Positions 1-5,871 of a DNA stretch of 7,073 bases are shown here, piece after piece (the first letter of the stretch is position 1; each line of letters starts with the position of its first letter). Source of the DNA: Reyranella sp. Lineage in GTDB: Bacteria; Pseudomonadota; Alphaproteobacteria; Reyranellales; Reyranellaceae. Location of the stretch: positions 1 through 7,073 of the forward strand of contig SCVT01000644.1 of assembly GCA_004296815.1 (NCBI GenBank). The letters run 5' to 3'. The notes under the pieces are model-generated. The model saw nothing but the letters and a program-made list of their open reading frames with translations. It had not been told where the DNA came from and did no database searches. The position numbers and the translations under genes are program-made.

Positions 1-1163
1 ACCACGGCGTCGCCGCGCGAGGAGCGCAGCAAGGTTACGAACTCGTGCTTCTCCGCCATGTTCCAGGCGACGACCGCCAGCACGCCGGCCAAGGCCGCGA
101 GCGGGATGTAGGCCGCAAGCGGCGCAGCCACCAACATGAAGGCCAGCAGGAAGACCGAGTGCAGCATGCCGGCGACTGGCCCGCGCGCGCCGGCGCGGAC
201 GTTGGTCGCCGTGCGTGCGATGGTGCCGGTGGCGCAGATGCCGCCGAACAGGGCGGCGCCGACGTTGGCTACGCCCTGCGCCACCAGTTCGGCATTGGAG
301 CGGTGGCGGCGGCCGGTCATGCCGTCGGCCACCACGGCGGAGAGCAGCGATTCGATCGCGCCCAGCAGGGCGAAAGCGACGGCGTCCGGCAGAACCGCCT
401 CGATCTTCGCGAGCGAGATCTCGGGCAGGCTGGGCATCGGCAGCATCGAGGGAATGCCGCCGAAGCGGCTGCCGATGGTTTCGACCGGCAGGCCAAGGGC
501 AAAGGTCACGAGCGACGCCGCAACGACCACGAGCAACATGCCGGGCCAGTGCGGCGCCACGCGCTTCAGGCCGGCGATTCCGCCGATCGTCAGCAGCGCC
601 AGCGCGACCGCCGCGGCGTTGACCGTGCCCCAAGCGTCGGCCAGCACCTCGATCTTTGCGACGAACTCGCCGGGCTCGTGGCCTGCGAGGGTGAGGCCGA
701 ACAGGTCCTTGAGCTGGCTTGCGAGGATGATGACGGCGATGCCGGCGGTGAAGCCCACCGTCACGGGATAGGGAATGAACTTGATGAAGGTGCCGAGCTT
801 CAGCGCGCCGGCCGCCATGAGAAAGAGGCCCGCCATGAGGGTCGCGAGCAGCGTGCCCTCGATGCCGTGGCGTGCGACGCAGGCTGCGACCAGCACGATG
901 AAGGCGCCTGCCGGTCCACCGACCTGGAAGCGGCTGCCGCCCAGCGCAGAAATGAAAAACCCGCCGACGATCGCGGTGTAGAGCCCGCGCTCCGGCGTCG
1001 CGCCCGAGGCGATGGCGATCGCCATGGAGAGCGGCAGCGCCACGATCGCCACCGTGAGTCCTGCCACCGCGTCGGCCCGCAGGGCCGCGAGCCCGTAGCC
1101 CTCGCGGAGCACCGTGACGAGCTTGGGCGCGAAAAGCGCGGTGGGCGGGACGTCTGAGTTCAT
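1..1163 (-). CDS. SulP family anion transporter, DauA/YchM-like (C-terminus cut by window edge)
   Basis: This is an inner-membrane secondary transporter of the SulP/SLC26 family, which move sulfate, bicarbonate or dicarboxylates. The 387 complete residues visible are almost all hydrophobic membrane core. Family marks in order: the TM1-TM3 block with GATPERGLY (54-62) and GGSRFQVGGPAGAF (75-88); an acidic residue in the TM8 region (E271, in LGAIESLL), the position linked to ion coupling in the family; a DGMTGRRHRSNAELVAQG stretch (280-297); and the TM10 block GGICATGTIARTATNVRAGA (307-326). The 280-326 stretch resembles E. coli DauA (YchM), an aerobic C4-dicarboxylate carrier, more than classic sulfate permeases; this rests on memory of the family. 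The cytoplasmic C-terminal STAS domain, if present, lies beyond the left edge. The ATG is the first possible start because an in-frame TAA sits directly upstream. No Shine-Dalgarno is visible; the leader carries an A7 run instead. It is divergent from the TRAP operon. Family is confident, substrate is not. Confidence 0.9.
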   Translation of the reverse strand, partial: MNSDVPPTALFAPKLVTVLREGYGLAALRADAVAGLTVAIVALPLSMAIAIASGATPERGLYTAIVGGFFISALGGSRFQVGGPAGAFIVLVAACVARHGIEGTLLATLMAGLFLMAAGALKLGTFIKFIPYPVTVGFTAGIAVIILASQLKDLFGLTLAGHEPGEFVAKIEVLADAWGTVNAAAVALALLTIGGIAGLKRVAPHWPGMLLVVVAASLVTFALGLPVETIGSRFGGIPSMLPMPSLPEISLAKIEAVLPDAVAFALLGAIESLLSAVVADGMTGRRHRSNAELVAQGVANVGAALFGGICATGTIARTATNVRAGARGPVAGMLHSVFLLAFMLVAAPLAAYIPLAALAGVLAVVAWNMAEKHEFVTLLRSSRGDAV

Positions 1164-1249
1164 TTAACGGTTTTTTTATGTTCTATGCGAGCAGCCTATC
1201 CTTCACCCTCCGGACACGCAAGTTCCGGACCGCCAAGCCGACCGGTCGT

Positions 1250-1262
1250 GTTGTCTGACAAC
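1250..1262. promoter_or_regulatory. Palindromic operator of FadR/FCD GntR type
   Basis: The sequence GTTGTC-T-GACAAC is a perfect inverted repeat with 6-bp arms and a single central base. Its core GTCTGAC matches the GTCNGAC core of the FadR operator and the general TNGTNNNACNA pattern known for FCD-subfamily GntR regulators, many of which sense organic acids. It lies 93 bp upstream of the TRAP binding-protein start and 86 bp upstream of the divergent SulP start, so it could control either or both. No GntR gene is in the window. Assignment to the GntR family is inference from the motif. Confidence 0.6.
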
Positions 1263-1267
1263 TTGGT

Positions 1268-1283
1268 CGCGCCGCGCGGCGCG
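1268..1283. repeat. 16-bp GC-only perfect palindrome next to the operator
   Basis: CGCGCCGCGCGGCGCG reads identically on both strands and begins 5 bp after the GntR-type operator, upstream of the TRAP operon. It could form a leader hairpin or be a second protein site, but a palindrome made only of G and C arises easily by chance in such DNA. I give it no function. Confidence 0.3.
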
Positions 1284-1342
1284 GCTGTGCAATAGTCGCG
1301 ACCGAAAGGTTCCGGCCGCAGAGCCATCCAACGGGGACCTTC

Positions 1343-1347
1343 GGAGG
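1343..1347 (+). promoter_or_regulatory. Strong ribosome binding site of the TRAP binding-protein gene
   Basis: GGAGG (within TCGGAGGAAA) ends 8 bases before the ATG at 1356, an ideal Shine-Dalgarno and spacing. It fixes that start, and it is the strongest such site in the window, fitting the high protein level needed for a periplasmic binding protein. Confidence 0.8.
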
Positions 1348-1355
1348 AAACGACC

Positions 1356-2345
1356 ATGAAACGCAGAATGCTGGTGGGCGGCATTGCCGCCTCGACTCTC
1401 GCCGCACCGTTCATCGCGAACGCCCAGGCGCCGCTCACCCTGAACGGCGCGGTGCAGTTCAATGACGACCATGCCTTCAACAAGACACTGCTCAAGTTCG
1501 AAGAGCTGGTGAAGAAGTACTACGGCAAGCCGATCAACTTCGTGCTCCACCGCAACTCGTCGCTGGGCCTCGAGAAGCAGTATTTCGAGTACATGGCGCA
1601 AGGCAAGGCGGTCGACTACGGCATCGTCTCGCCGGCCCACATGTCGACCTTCTCGAAGGCCGCACCCTTCATCGACGCGCCGTTCCTGTTCAAGGACCTG
1701 GCGCAGTGGAACAAGGTGCTCGAGCTCGACCTGCTGAAGCCGGTCGCCGACGAGATTGCGCAGAAGGCCGACGTGATGCTGATCGGCTATGCCGGCGGCG
1801 GCGTGCGCAACATCTTCATCAACAAGCCGATGAGCACGCTGGCCGAGATCAAGGGCCTCAAGGTCCGCGTCCAGGGTGCGCCGATCTGGTCGAAGACCTT
1901 CGCCGCGGCCGGCATGTCGCCGACCGTCATCGCCTACAACGAGGTCTACAACGCCATCCAGAACAACGTGATCTCGGCCGGCGAGAACGAGGCGGCCGGC
2001 GTCGAGACCATGAAGTTCTACGAAGTGGCGCCCAACCTCGCGATGACCGAGCACGCCATCACGATCCGGCCGATCTGCTTCTCCGGCAAGACTTTCAAGA
2101 CCCTGCCGAAGGACCTGCAGGAGGCGATCGTCAAGGCCGGCAAGGAAGCTGGTACCTACGGCCGCCAGGTAGAGAGCTCGGAAGACACCCAGAAGCTCGA
2201 CGCGCTGGAGAAGGCCGGGAAGCTCAAGCGCATCCCGTTCAAGGACCGCGCCGAGATGAAGAAGCTGGTCGATCCGGTGATGGCGGCCTACGCCAAGGAG
2301 ATCGGCGCCGACGGCATATTCGCGAAGATCGTCGCCACCAACTAG
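1356..2345 (+). CDS. dctP: TRAP transporter periplasmic solute-binding protein (DctP/TAXI-independent DctP family)
   Basis: This 329-residue protein captures the substrate, usually a carboxylate, in the periplasm and hands it to the DctQM membrane pair. The N-terminus is a signal peptide: basic MKRRM, hydrophobic stretch to about residue 20, then ANA-QA, with cleavage probably after A23. The RRMLV start loosely resembles a twin-arginine signal but lacks the full motif. Family marks: VDYGIVSPAHMSTF (86-99); GGGVRNIFINKPMSTLAEIKGLKVR (147-171), where R171 aligns with the arginine that clamps the substrate carboxylate (SiaP R147); MSPTVIAYNEVYNAIQNNVISAGENE (187-212), with N211 at the second conserved ligand position; and FYEVAPNLAMTEHAI near 221-235. 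Length is normal. It is the first gene of a three-gene operon and has the best ribosome binding site. The DctP role is clear; the substrate cannot be read from sequence, so the symbol denotes family only. Confidence 0.95.
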   Translation: MKRRMLVGGIAASTLAAPFIANAQAPLTLNGAVQFNDDHAFNKTLLKFEELVKKYYGKPINFVLHRNSSLGLEKQYFEYMAQGKAVDYGIVSPAHMSTFSKAAPFIDAPFLFKDLAQWNKVLELDLLKPVADEIAQKADVMLIGYAGGGVRNIFINKPMSTLAEIKGLKVRVQGAPIWSKTFAAAGMSPTVIAYNEVYNAIQNNVISAGENEAAGVETMKFYEVAPNLAMTEHAITIRPICFSGKTFKTLPKDLQEAIVKAGKEAGTYGRQVESSEDTQKLDALEKAGKLKRIPFKDRAEMKKLVDPVMAAYAKEIGADGIFAKIVATN

Positions 2346-2356
2346 CGTCTGCGTCC

Positions 2357-2382
2357 GCGGCGGAGCCTCCGCGCTCCGCCGC
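2357..2382 (+). promoter_or_regulatory. Stem-loop between binding-protein and small-permease genes
   Basis: GCGGCGGAGC (2357-2366) pairs perfectly with GCTCCGCCGC (2373-2382) around a 6-base loop. It begins 11 bases after the dctP-type stop and ends 22 bases before the dctQ-type start. No U-run follows (CCCTCTTCC comes next), so it is not a standard intrinsic terminator. Hairpins in this position of binding-protein transporter operons commonly protect the upstream mRNA or reduce read-through, giving more binding protein than permease; that role is inferred here. Confidence 0.6.
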
Positions 2383-2404
2383 CCCTCTTCCTGAACGGAT
2401 TTCC

Positions 2405-2917
2405 ATGCCCTCCTCCGCTTCGACGCCGAGCCCGTGGCGCCGGTTCACGGCCGGCTATGCCCGGTTCCTGACGGCACTGCTCGCTTTCTCCGTCGCCGTC
2501 ATCGTCATTCCCGTCACGCTCCAGATGGTGTCGCGCTACACCGCGCTGATCCCGTCCTACATCTGGACCGAGGAGATGGCGCGCTTCCTGTTCATCTGGA
2601 TGATCCTGATCGGTGCCATGATCGGCGTGCGCGAAGCCTCCCACTTCGAGGTCGACGTGTGGCCGAGCCTGTCGCGGCGCAGCGAGGCGGCGGTGCGCAT
2701 CGCCGCCCGTCTCGGCATCCTCGCCTTGGCGCTCGTCTTTCTCTGGGGCGGCATCGAGTTCACGCGCTTCGCCTGGTACCGCACCTCCGAGCTGGCCGAC
2801 CTGCCGCTCTGGATGATCCATATCGCCTGGCCCACCGCGGCCGTGACCTGGATCATCTTTCTCGGCGAGCAGTTCTACGACGAGACCCGAATCCTCCTCG
2901 GCAGGAGCGTCCCATGA
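2405..2917 (+). CDS. dctQ: TRAP transporter small permease, DctQ family
   Basis: This is a 170-residue inner-membrane subunit that partners the large permease and helps dock the binding protein. Four hydrophobic segments are visible, near residues 20-42, 58-76, 100-120 and 134-154. Family marks: RYTALIPSYIWTEEMARFLFIW (44-65), whose W-x-E-E-x-x-R-F core follows TM1, and GVREASHFEVDVW (74-86), the conserved RE-x-x-HF-x-VD loop after TM2. Length is typical for DctQ. The ATG at 2405 has only a weak upstream match (CGGA), in contrast to the binding-protein gene, and follows the hairpin; both point to lower expression. The N-terminal 10 residues are Ser/Pro rich, so a slightly later start is conceivable but no better candidate is seen. 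The stop codon overlaps the next start (ATGA), indicating translational coupling to the large permease. Confidence 0.93.
   Translation: MPSSASTPSPWRRFTAGYARFLTALLAFSVAVIVIPVTLQMVSRYTALIPSYIWTEEMARFLFIWMILIGAMIGVREASHFEVDVWPSLSRRSEAAVRIAARLGILALALVFLWGGIEFTRFAWYRTSELADLPLWMIHIAWPTAAVTWIIFLGEQFYDETRILLGRSVP
2903..2907 (+). promoter_or_regulatory. Ribosome binding site of the large-permease gene inside the end of the small-permease gene
   Basis: AGGAG ends 6 bases before the ATG at 2914 and lies within the coding sequence of the small permease. Together with the ATGA overlap (2914-2917) it fixes the start of the large permease and rules out the longer open frame that extends upstream to 2434. 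Confidence 0.75.
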
Positions 2918-4233
2918 CCGGCGCCCTGTTCTCGGCAGGCGAAGCCGCCTCGATCCTGTTCGGCGTGTTCTTCGTGCTGCTGGTGCTGCGCGTGCCGGTG
3001 GCCTTTGCGCTCGGCCTCGCCTGCCTGCCGCTGTTCTATCTCGAGCCGCGCCTCGGCACGATGATGCTCGCGCAGGAAACCTTCAACGCCTACAACTCCT
3101 TCATCCTGCTCGCCGTGCCGTTCTTCCTGCTGACGGCCAACCTGATGAGCGTCGGCGGCATCACCGACCGCCTCGTCGCTTTGTCGCGCTCGATCGTCGG
3201 AAGCTGGCCGGGCTCGCTCGCCCAGATCAACGTCGTGCTGTCGGTGTTCTTCGCCGGCATCTCCGGCTCCTCGACCGCCGACGCCGCGAGCCAGAGCAAG
3301 ATCTTCATCGATGCCCAGACGCGCGAGGGCTACGACCTTTCCTTCTCGATCGCCATCACCGCTGTCTCGGCGGTGCTGGCCGTCATCATCCCGCCCTCGA
3401 TCCTTATGATCGTCTGGGGCGGCATCATCTCGACGTCGATCGGCGCGCTCTATCTCGCGGGCGTCGTTCCGGGCCTGCTGATCGCCGGCGCACAGATGGT
3501 GACGGTGCATGTCTACGCCGTGAAGCGCGGCTATCCGACCTACCCGCGCTCGAGCTTCCGCCAGCTGATGTGCTCGATCTGGGTGTCGATCCCCGCGCTG
3601 ATGACCCCGGTCATCATCGTAGGCGGCATCCTGGCCGGCTGGTTCACCGCGACGGAGTCGGCCTGCGTGGCCGTGCTCTATTCGGCGGTGCTCTCGATCG
3701 TCGTCTATCGCGAGATGGGCACCAAGGAGCTCTACAAGGCGCTGGTCGAAACCGGCAAGCTCGCCTCGGTGGCGCTGTTCTGCATCGGCACGGCCTCCGC
3801 CTTTGGCTGGCTGCTGGCCTACTACAAGATCCCGCAGGAGCTGCTAGCCAACGTCACGAGCTGGGGCCTGGGCCCGATCGGCGTCGGCTTCTTCATCGCC
3901 TTCGTGTTCCTGGTCGTGGGCTGCTTCCTCGACGCCATCCCGGCGATCATCATCGTCGGCACGGTGCTGGAGCCGCTCGCCAAGTCGGTCAGCATGGACC
4001 CGGTCCATTTCGCGATTGTCTCGATCGTGTCGCTGGCCTTCGGGCTGGTGACGCCGCCCTACGGGCTCTGCCTCATGATCTCCTGCGCCGTGGCGGGCGT
4101 GCCGCTGCGCTATGCGCTGAAAGACACGATGATCATGCTGGTGCCGATGATCGTGGTGCTGGCGGCGATGATCGTATGGCCCGACATCGCCCTCTTCCTG
4201 CCCCGCCTGATCGCGCCGGAGCTGCTGAAGTAA
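2914..4233 (+). CDS. dctM: TRAP transporter large permease, DctM family
   Basis: This 439-residue integral membrane protein is the ion-coupled translocation subunit of the TRAP system, related to the ion-transporter superfamily and working by an elevator-type mechanism. Nearly the whole length is hydrophobic, consistent with 11-12 membrane or re-entrant segments. Diagnostic motifs: VPFFLLTANLM (68-78); VFFAGISGSSTADAAS (111-126), the hairpin signature; IIPPSILMIVWG (158-169); GWFTATESA (242-250), the second signature, matching the first in the inverted repeat of the fold; FLDAIPAIII (338-347); and GLVTPPYGLCL (377-387). The start at 2914 is set by AGGAG and the ATGA overlap; length matches the family. 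The same frame is open far upstream of 2914, but that stretch is a shadow of the small-permease gene. It ends 10 bp before the convergent hydrolase gene. Function is certain at family level; substrate unknown. Confidence 0.95.
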   Translation: MTGALFSAGEAASILFGVFFVLLVLRVPVAFALGLACLPLFYLEPRLGTMMLAQETFNAYNSFILLAVPFFLLTANLMSVGGITDRLVALSRSIVGSWPGSLAQINVVLSVFFAGISGSSTADAASQSKIFIDAQTREGYDLSFSIAITAVSAVLAVIIPPSILMIVWGGIISTSIGALYLAGVVPGLLIAGAQMVTVHVYAVKRGYPTYPRSSFRQLMCSIWVSIPALMTPVIIVGGILAGWFTATESACVAVLYSAVLSIVVYREMGTKELYKALVETGKLASVALFCIGTASAFGWLLAYYKIPQELLANVTSWGLGPIGVGFFIAFVFLVVGCFLDAIPAIIIVGTVLEPLAKSVSMDPVHFAIVSIVSLAFGLVTPPYGLCLMISCAVAGVPLRYALKDTMIMLVPMIVVLAAMIVWPDIALFLPRLIAPELLK

Positions 4234-4243
4234 CTTTCCGGCC

Positions 4244-5764
4244 TCAGGGCATGTTGCGCGCGCGTTCCCACGCCGCCGTGAAATTCGGCGACGTGTCGGG
4301 CCGGCAGGGCAGCGCTCGCTTGGGCGCGGGATCCTCGACGAAGGCGTCGCGCAAGCGAGCTGCGCAGGCATCCTGCACGACGACACCGTGGCCCTGGGCA
4401 CGGAACACCACGTTGCGGGAATTGGTCAGCGTCTTGGCGGCCTCGCGCGCCCAGGCGGGCGGGGTCAGCCAGTCGTAGCCACCGCTCAGCAACATGGTCG
4501 GCACGGCGGACTTCACGGGCTCGCGCTCGGACGCTGGCGCCGCCGCGACCTTCCACACCGGGCAGAAGGACGGCGATTTGCTCGACTTGGCGTTCAGCCC
4601 ATAGACGCCGTTGCTCTCGATCGCCTTGCGGCGGGCCGCGCGGTCGACCACCGGCCAGGTCTCGCGGCACTCGATGCTGTTGTAGAGCCCGTCGAACTGC
4701 TGGGCGTTCTGCTCGAGCAGGCCGCCGTCGTTGGTCTCGAGATCCTCGGCGTAGAGCTTGAGCAGGCGCAGGTCGCCGCGCCGCGCCGCGCCCACGGTCT
4801 CCGGGATCGACGCGGCCTCGCCCTCGCGCATCATGTTGAGGAGAACCATCAGCACCTTGGCGCCGTCGAGCTGCACGGCGTGCGGCCCGTCGGGCAGGGT
4901 CAGCGTCATCTCGAGCGGCACCCGTTCGCTGCCTTCGATCAACCCCTCGACTGTGGCGCGCAGGTTGGGCTGGCGCTCACGGCAGACCGGATCGGCCGTG
5001 CAATCGGCATAGAGCTGCTCGAAGGCGCGCCGGACGATCTCCGGCTCGTTCTGCTCGCCATTGACCTGCGGCGGGTAGACGCCGTCGAGCACGGCGGCAC
5101 GCACCAGCTCGGGATGGCGGCGCATCACCTCGAGCCCCCAGCGGGTGCCGTAGGAGACGCCGTAGATGTTGATCTTTGTCTGTCCGAGCGCGGTTGCGAG
5201 GTCGGCCACGTCGTCGGCGAGCGCCGGCGTCGCATACATGGCGAGGTCGATCTTGCGGCGTTCCAGATTGGCGCGACAGCGCGTGAGGATGTCCCGCTCC
5301 TGCTGCTCGGTGACGGCGCGCCGCCGCGCCTTGGCGGGCTCGCTCTGCCGCGTGTCGAAGCAGTCGAGGTTGGGGTTGGAGCCGCCCGCGCCGCGCTGGC
5401 TCAGGATGACGACGTCGCGGCGGCGGCGGATCTGAGCGGTCTCATTCCACCAGTCGCCCTCCGACAGCGCGTCGGCGCCGGTGCTGGAGGCGATCAGCGG
5501 CGAGTCGCCGGGGCCGCCCGACAGGTAGATCAGCGGCTCGACGCCCGCCGTGCGCTTGGCCTTGAGGATGGCGACCTTGAGCTTGATCTCGCGGCCCTGC
5601 GGCTGCTCGCGGTTCTCCGGCACGACCAGCACGAAGCACTCGACCCGATCGCCGCGCGGCGGCTTGTAGGAGCAGCGTTCTTTTTCCAGACGCGGGGCGG
5701 CATGAACGCTTCCTGCCAAAACGAGCAGGAAAGCTGCCACGGCCAGGAACCCTATGCGCGCCAT
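4244..5764 (-). CDS. Exported alpha/beta-hydrolase, S33 / tripeptidyl-aminopeptidase-like, with TAP-type C-terminus
   Basis: A 506-residue exported serine hydrolase (numbered from the ATG at 5764). The signal peptide is MARIGFLAVAAFLLVLAGSVHA, with cleavage after A22, so it acts in the periplasm or outside. Family marks: SGGPG (82-86), the oxyanion-hole loop typical of S33; SQRGAGGSNP near 122-131; the nucleophile elbow GVSYG with Ser204; GGYDWLTPPAWA with catalytic Asp431; and AQGHGVVVQDACA with His459, the usual C-terminal arrangement of tripeptidyl-aminopeptidase-like proteins. All three triad residues are present, so it should be active as an aminopeptidase or esterase; the substrate cannot be told. 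It has ten cysteines, an even number fitting disulfides in an exported protein. The frame is open to ATGs at 5782 and 5800, adding up to 12 residues; I prefer 5764 because it gives a standard signal peptide. None has a clear Shine-Dalgarno. It is convergent with the TRAP operon and divergent from the MFS gene. Confidence 0.9.
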   Translation of the reverse strand: MARIGFLAVAAFLLVLAGSVHAAPRLEKERCSYKPPRGDRVECFVLVVPENREQPQGREIKLKVAILKAKRTAGVEPLIYLSGGPGDSPLIASSTGADALSEGDWWNETAQIRRRRDVVILSQRGAGGSNPNLDCFDTRQSEPAKARRRAVTEQQERDILTRCRANLERRKIDLAMYATPALADDVADLATALGQTKINIYGVSYGTRWGLEVMRRHPELVRAAVLDGVYPPQVNGEQNEPEIVRRAFEQLYADCTADPVCRERQPNLRATVEGLIEGSERVPLEMTLTLPDGPHAVQLDGAKVLMVLLNMMREGEAASIPETVGAARRGDLRLLKLYAEDLETNDGGLLEQNAQQFDGLYNSIECRETWPVVDRAARRKAIESNGVYGLNAKSSKSPSFCPVWKVAAAPASEREPVKSAVPTMLLSGGYDWLTPPAWAREAAKTLTNSRNVVFRAQGHGVVVQDACAARLRDAFVEDPAPKRALPCRPDTSPNFTAAWERARNMP

Positions 5765-5788
5765 GGACAAGTTGTGCCACATCGCAGC

Positions 5789-5816
5789 TTGTGACGGCAT
5801 GAAGTAATTCTATGGA
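5789..5816. promoter_or_regulatory. Possible overlapping divergent promoters between hydrolase and MFS genes
   Basis: On the minus strand TAGAAT (5812-5807) matches the -10 consensus at five of six bases, without a good -35. On the plus strand TTGTGA (5789-5794), a 16-base spacer and TATGGA (5811-5816) make a weak sigma70-like pair. The two -10 elements would overlap at 5811-5812. Initiation from these would start the MFS message near 5823, favouring the ATG at 5872, and the hydrolase message near 5800, favouring the ATG at 5764. All matches are weak and the call is tentative. Confidence 0.25.
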
Positions 5817-5871
5817 AGGGATGAAAGCGAACGGCTTGCCACCGCCGGTGCCTCGCCTCACTTTGCCGCCC

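Noticed and set aside
45..1157. Plus-strand 370-residue open frame opposite the SulP gene
   Set aside because: The translation is a low-complexity Arg/His/Gly/Ala-rich string typical of the antisense of GC-rich genes, while the minus strand gives a clear SulP membrane protein.
1171..1177. T7 run as a plus-strand terminator
   Set aside because: No GC-rich hairpin precedes it and no plus-strand gene ends here; it is better read as an A-run in the SulP leader.
1209..1230. Direct repeat of TCCGGAC at 1209-1215 and 1224-1230
   Set aside because: Two short GC-rich copies 15 bp apart in the divergent region could be an activator site, but the motif is too short and common at this composition to support a call.
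1203..2054. Minus-strand 283-residue open frame opposite the binding-protein gene
   Set aside because: It is a compositional shadow rich in His, Arg and Asp; it runs across the intergenic operator into the binding-protein gene without motif or ribosome site.
2875..3510. Minus-strand 211-residue open frame opposite the large permease
   Set aside because: It is a charged low-complexity translation lying antisense to conserved membrane motifs, with no start signal.
4388..5794. Plus-strand 468-residue open frame opposite the hydrolase gene
   Set aside because: It is long but has no recognisable motif and a composition biased to Ala/Val/Arg/Asp; the opposite strand carries a full catalytic triad and a signal peptide.
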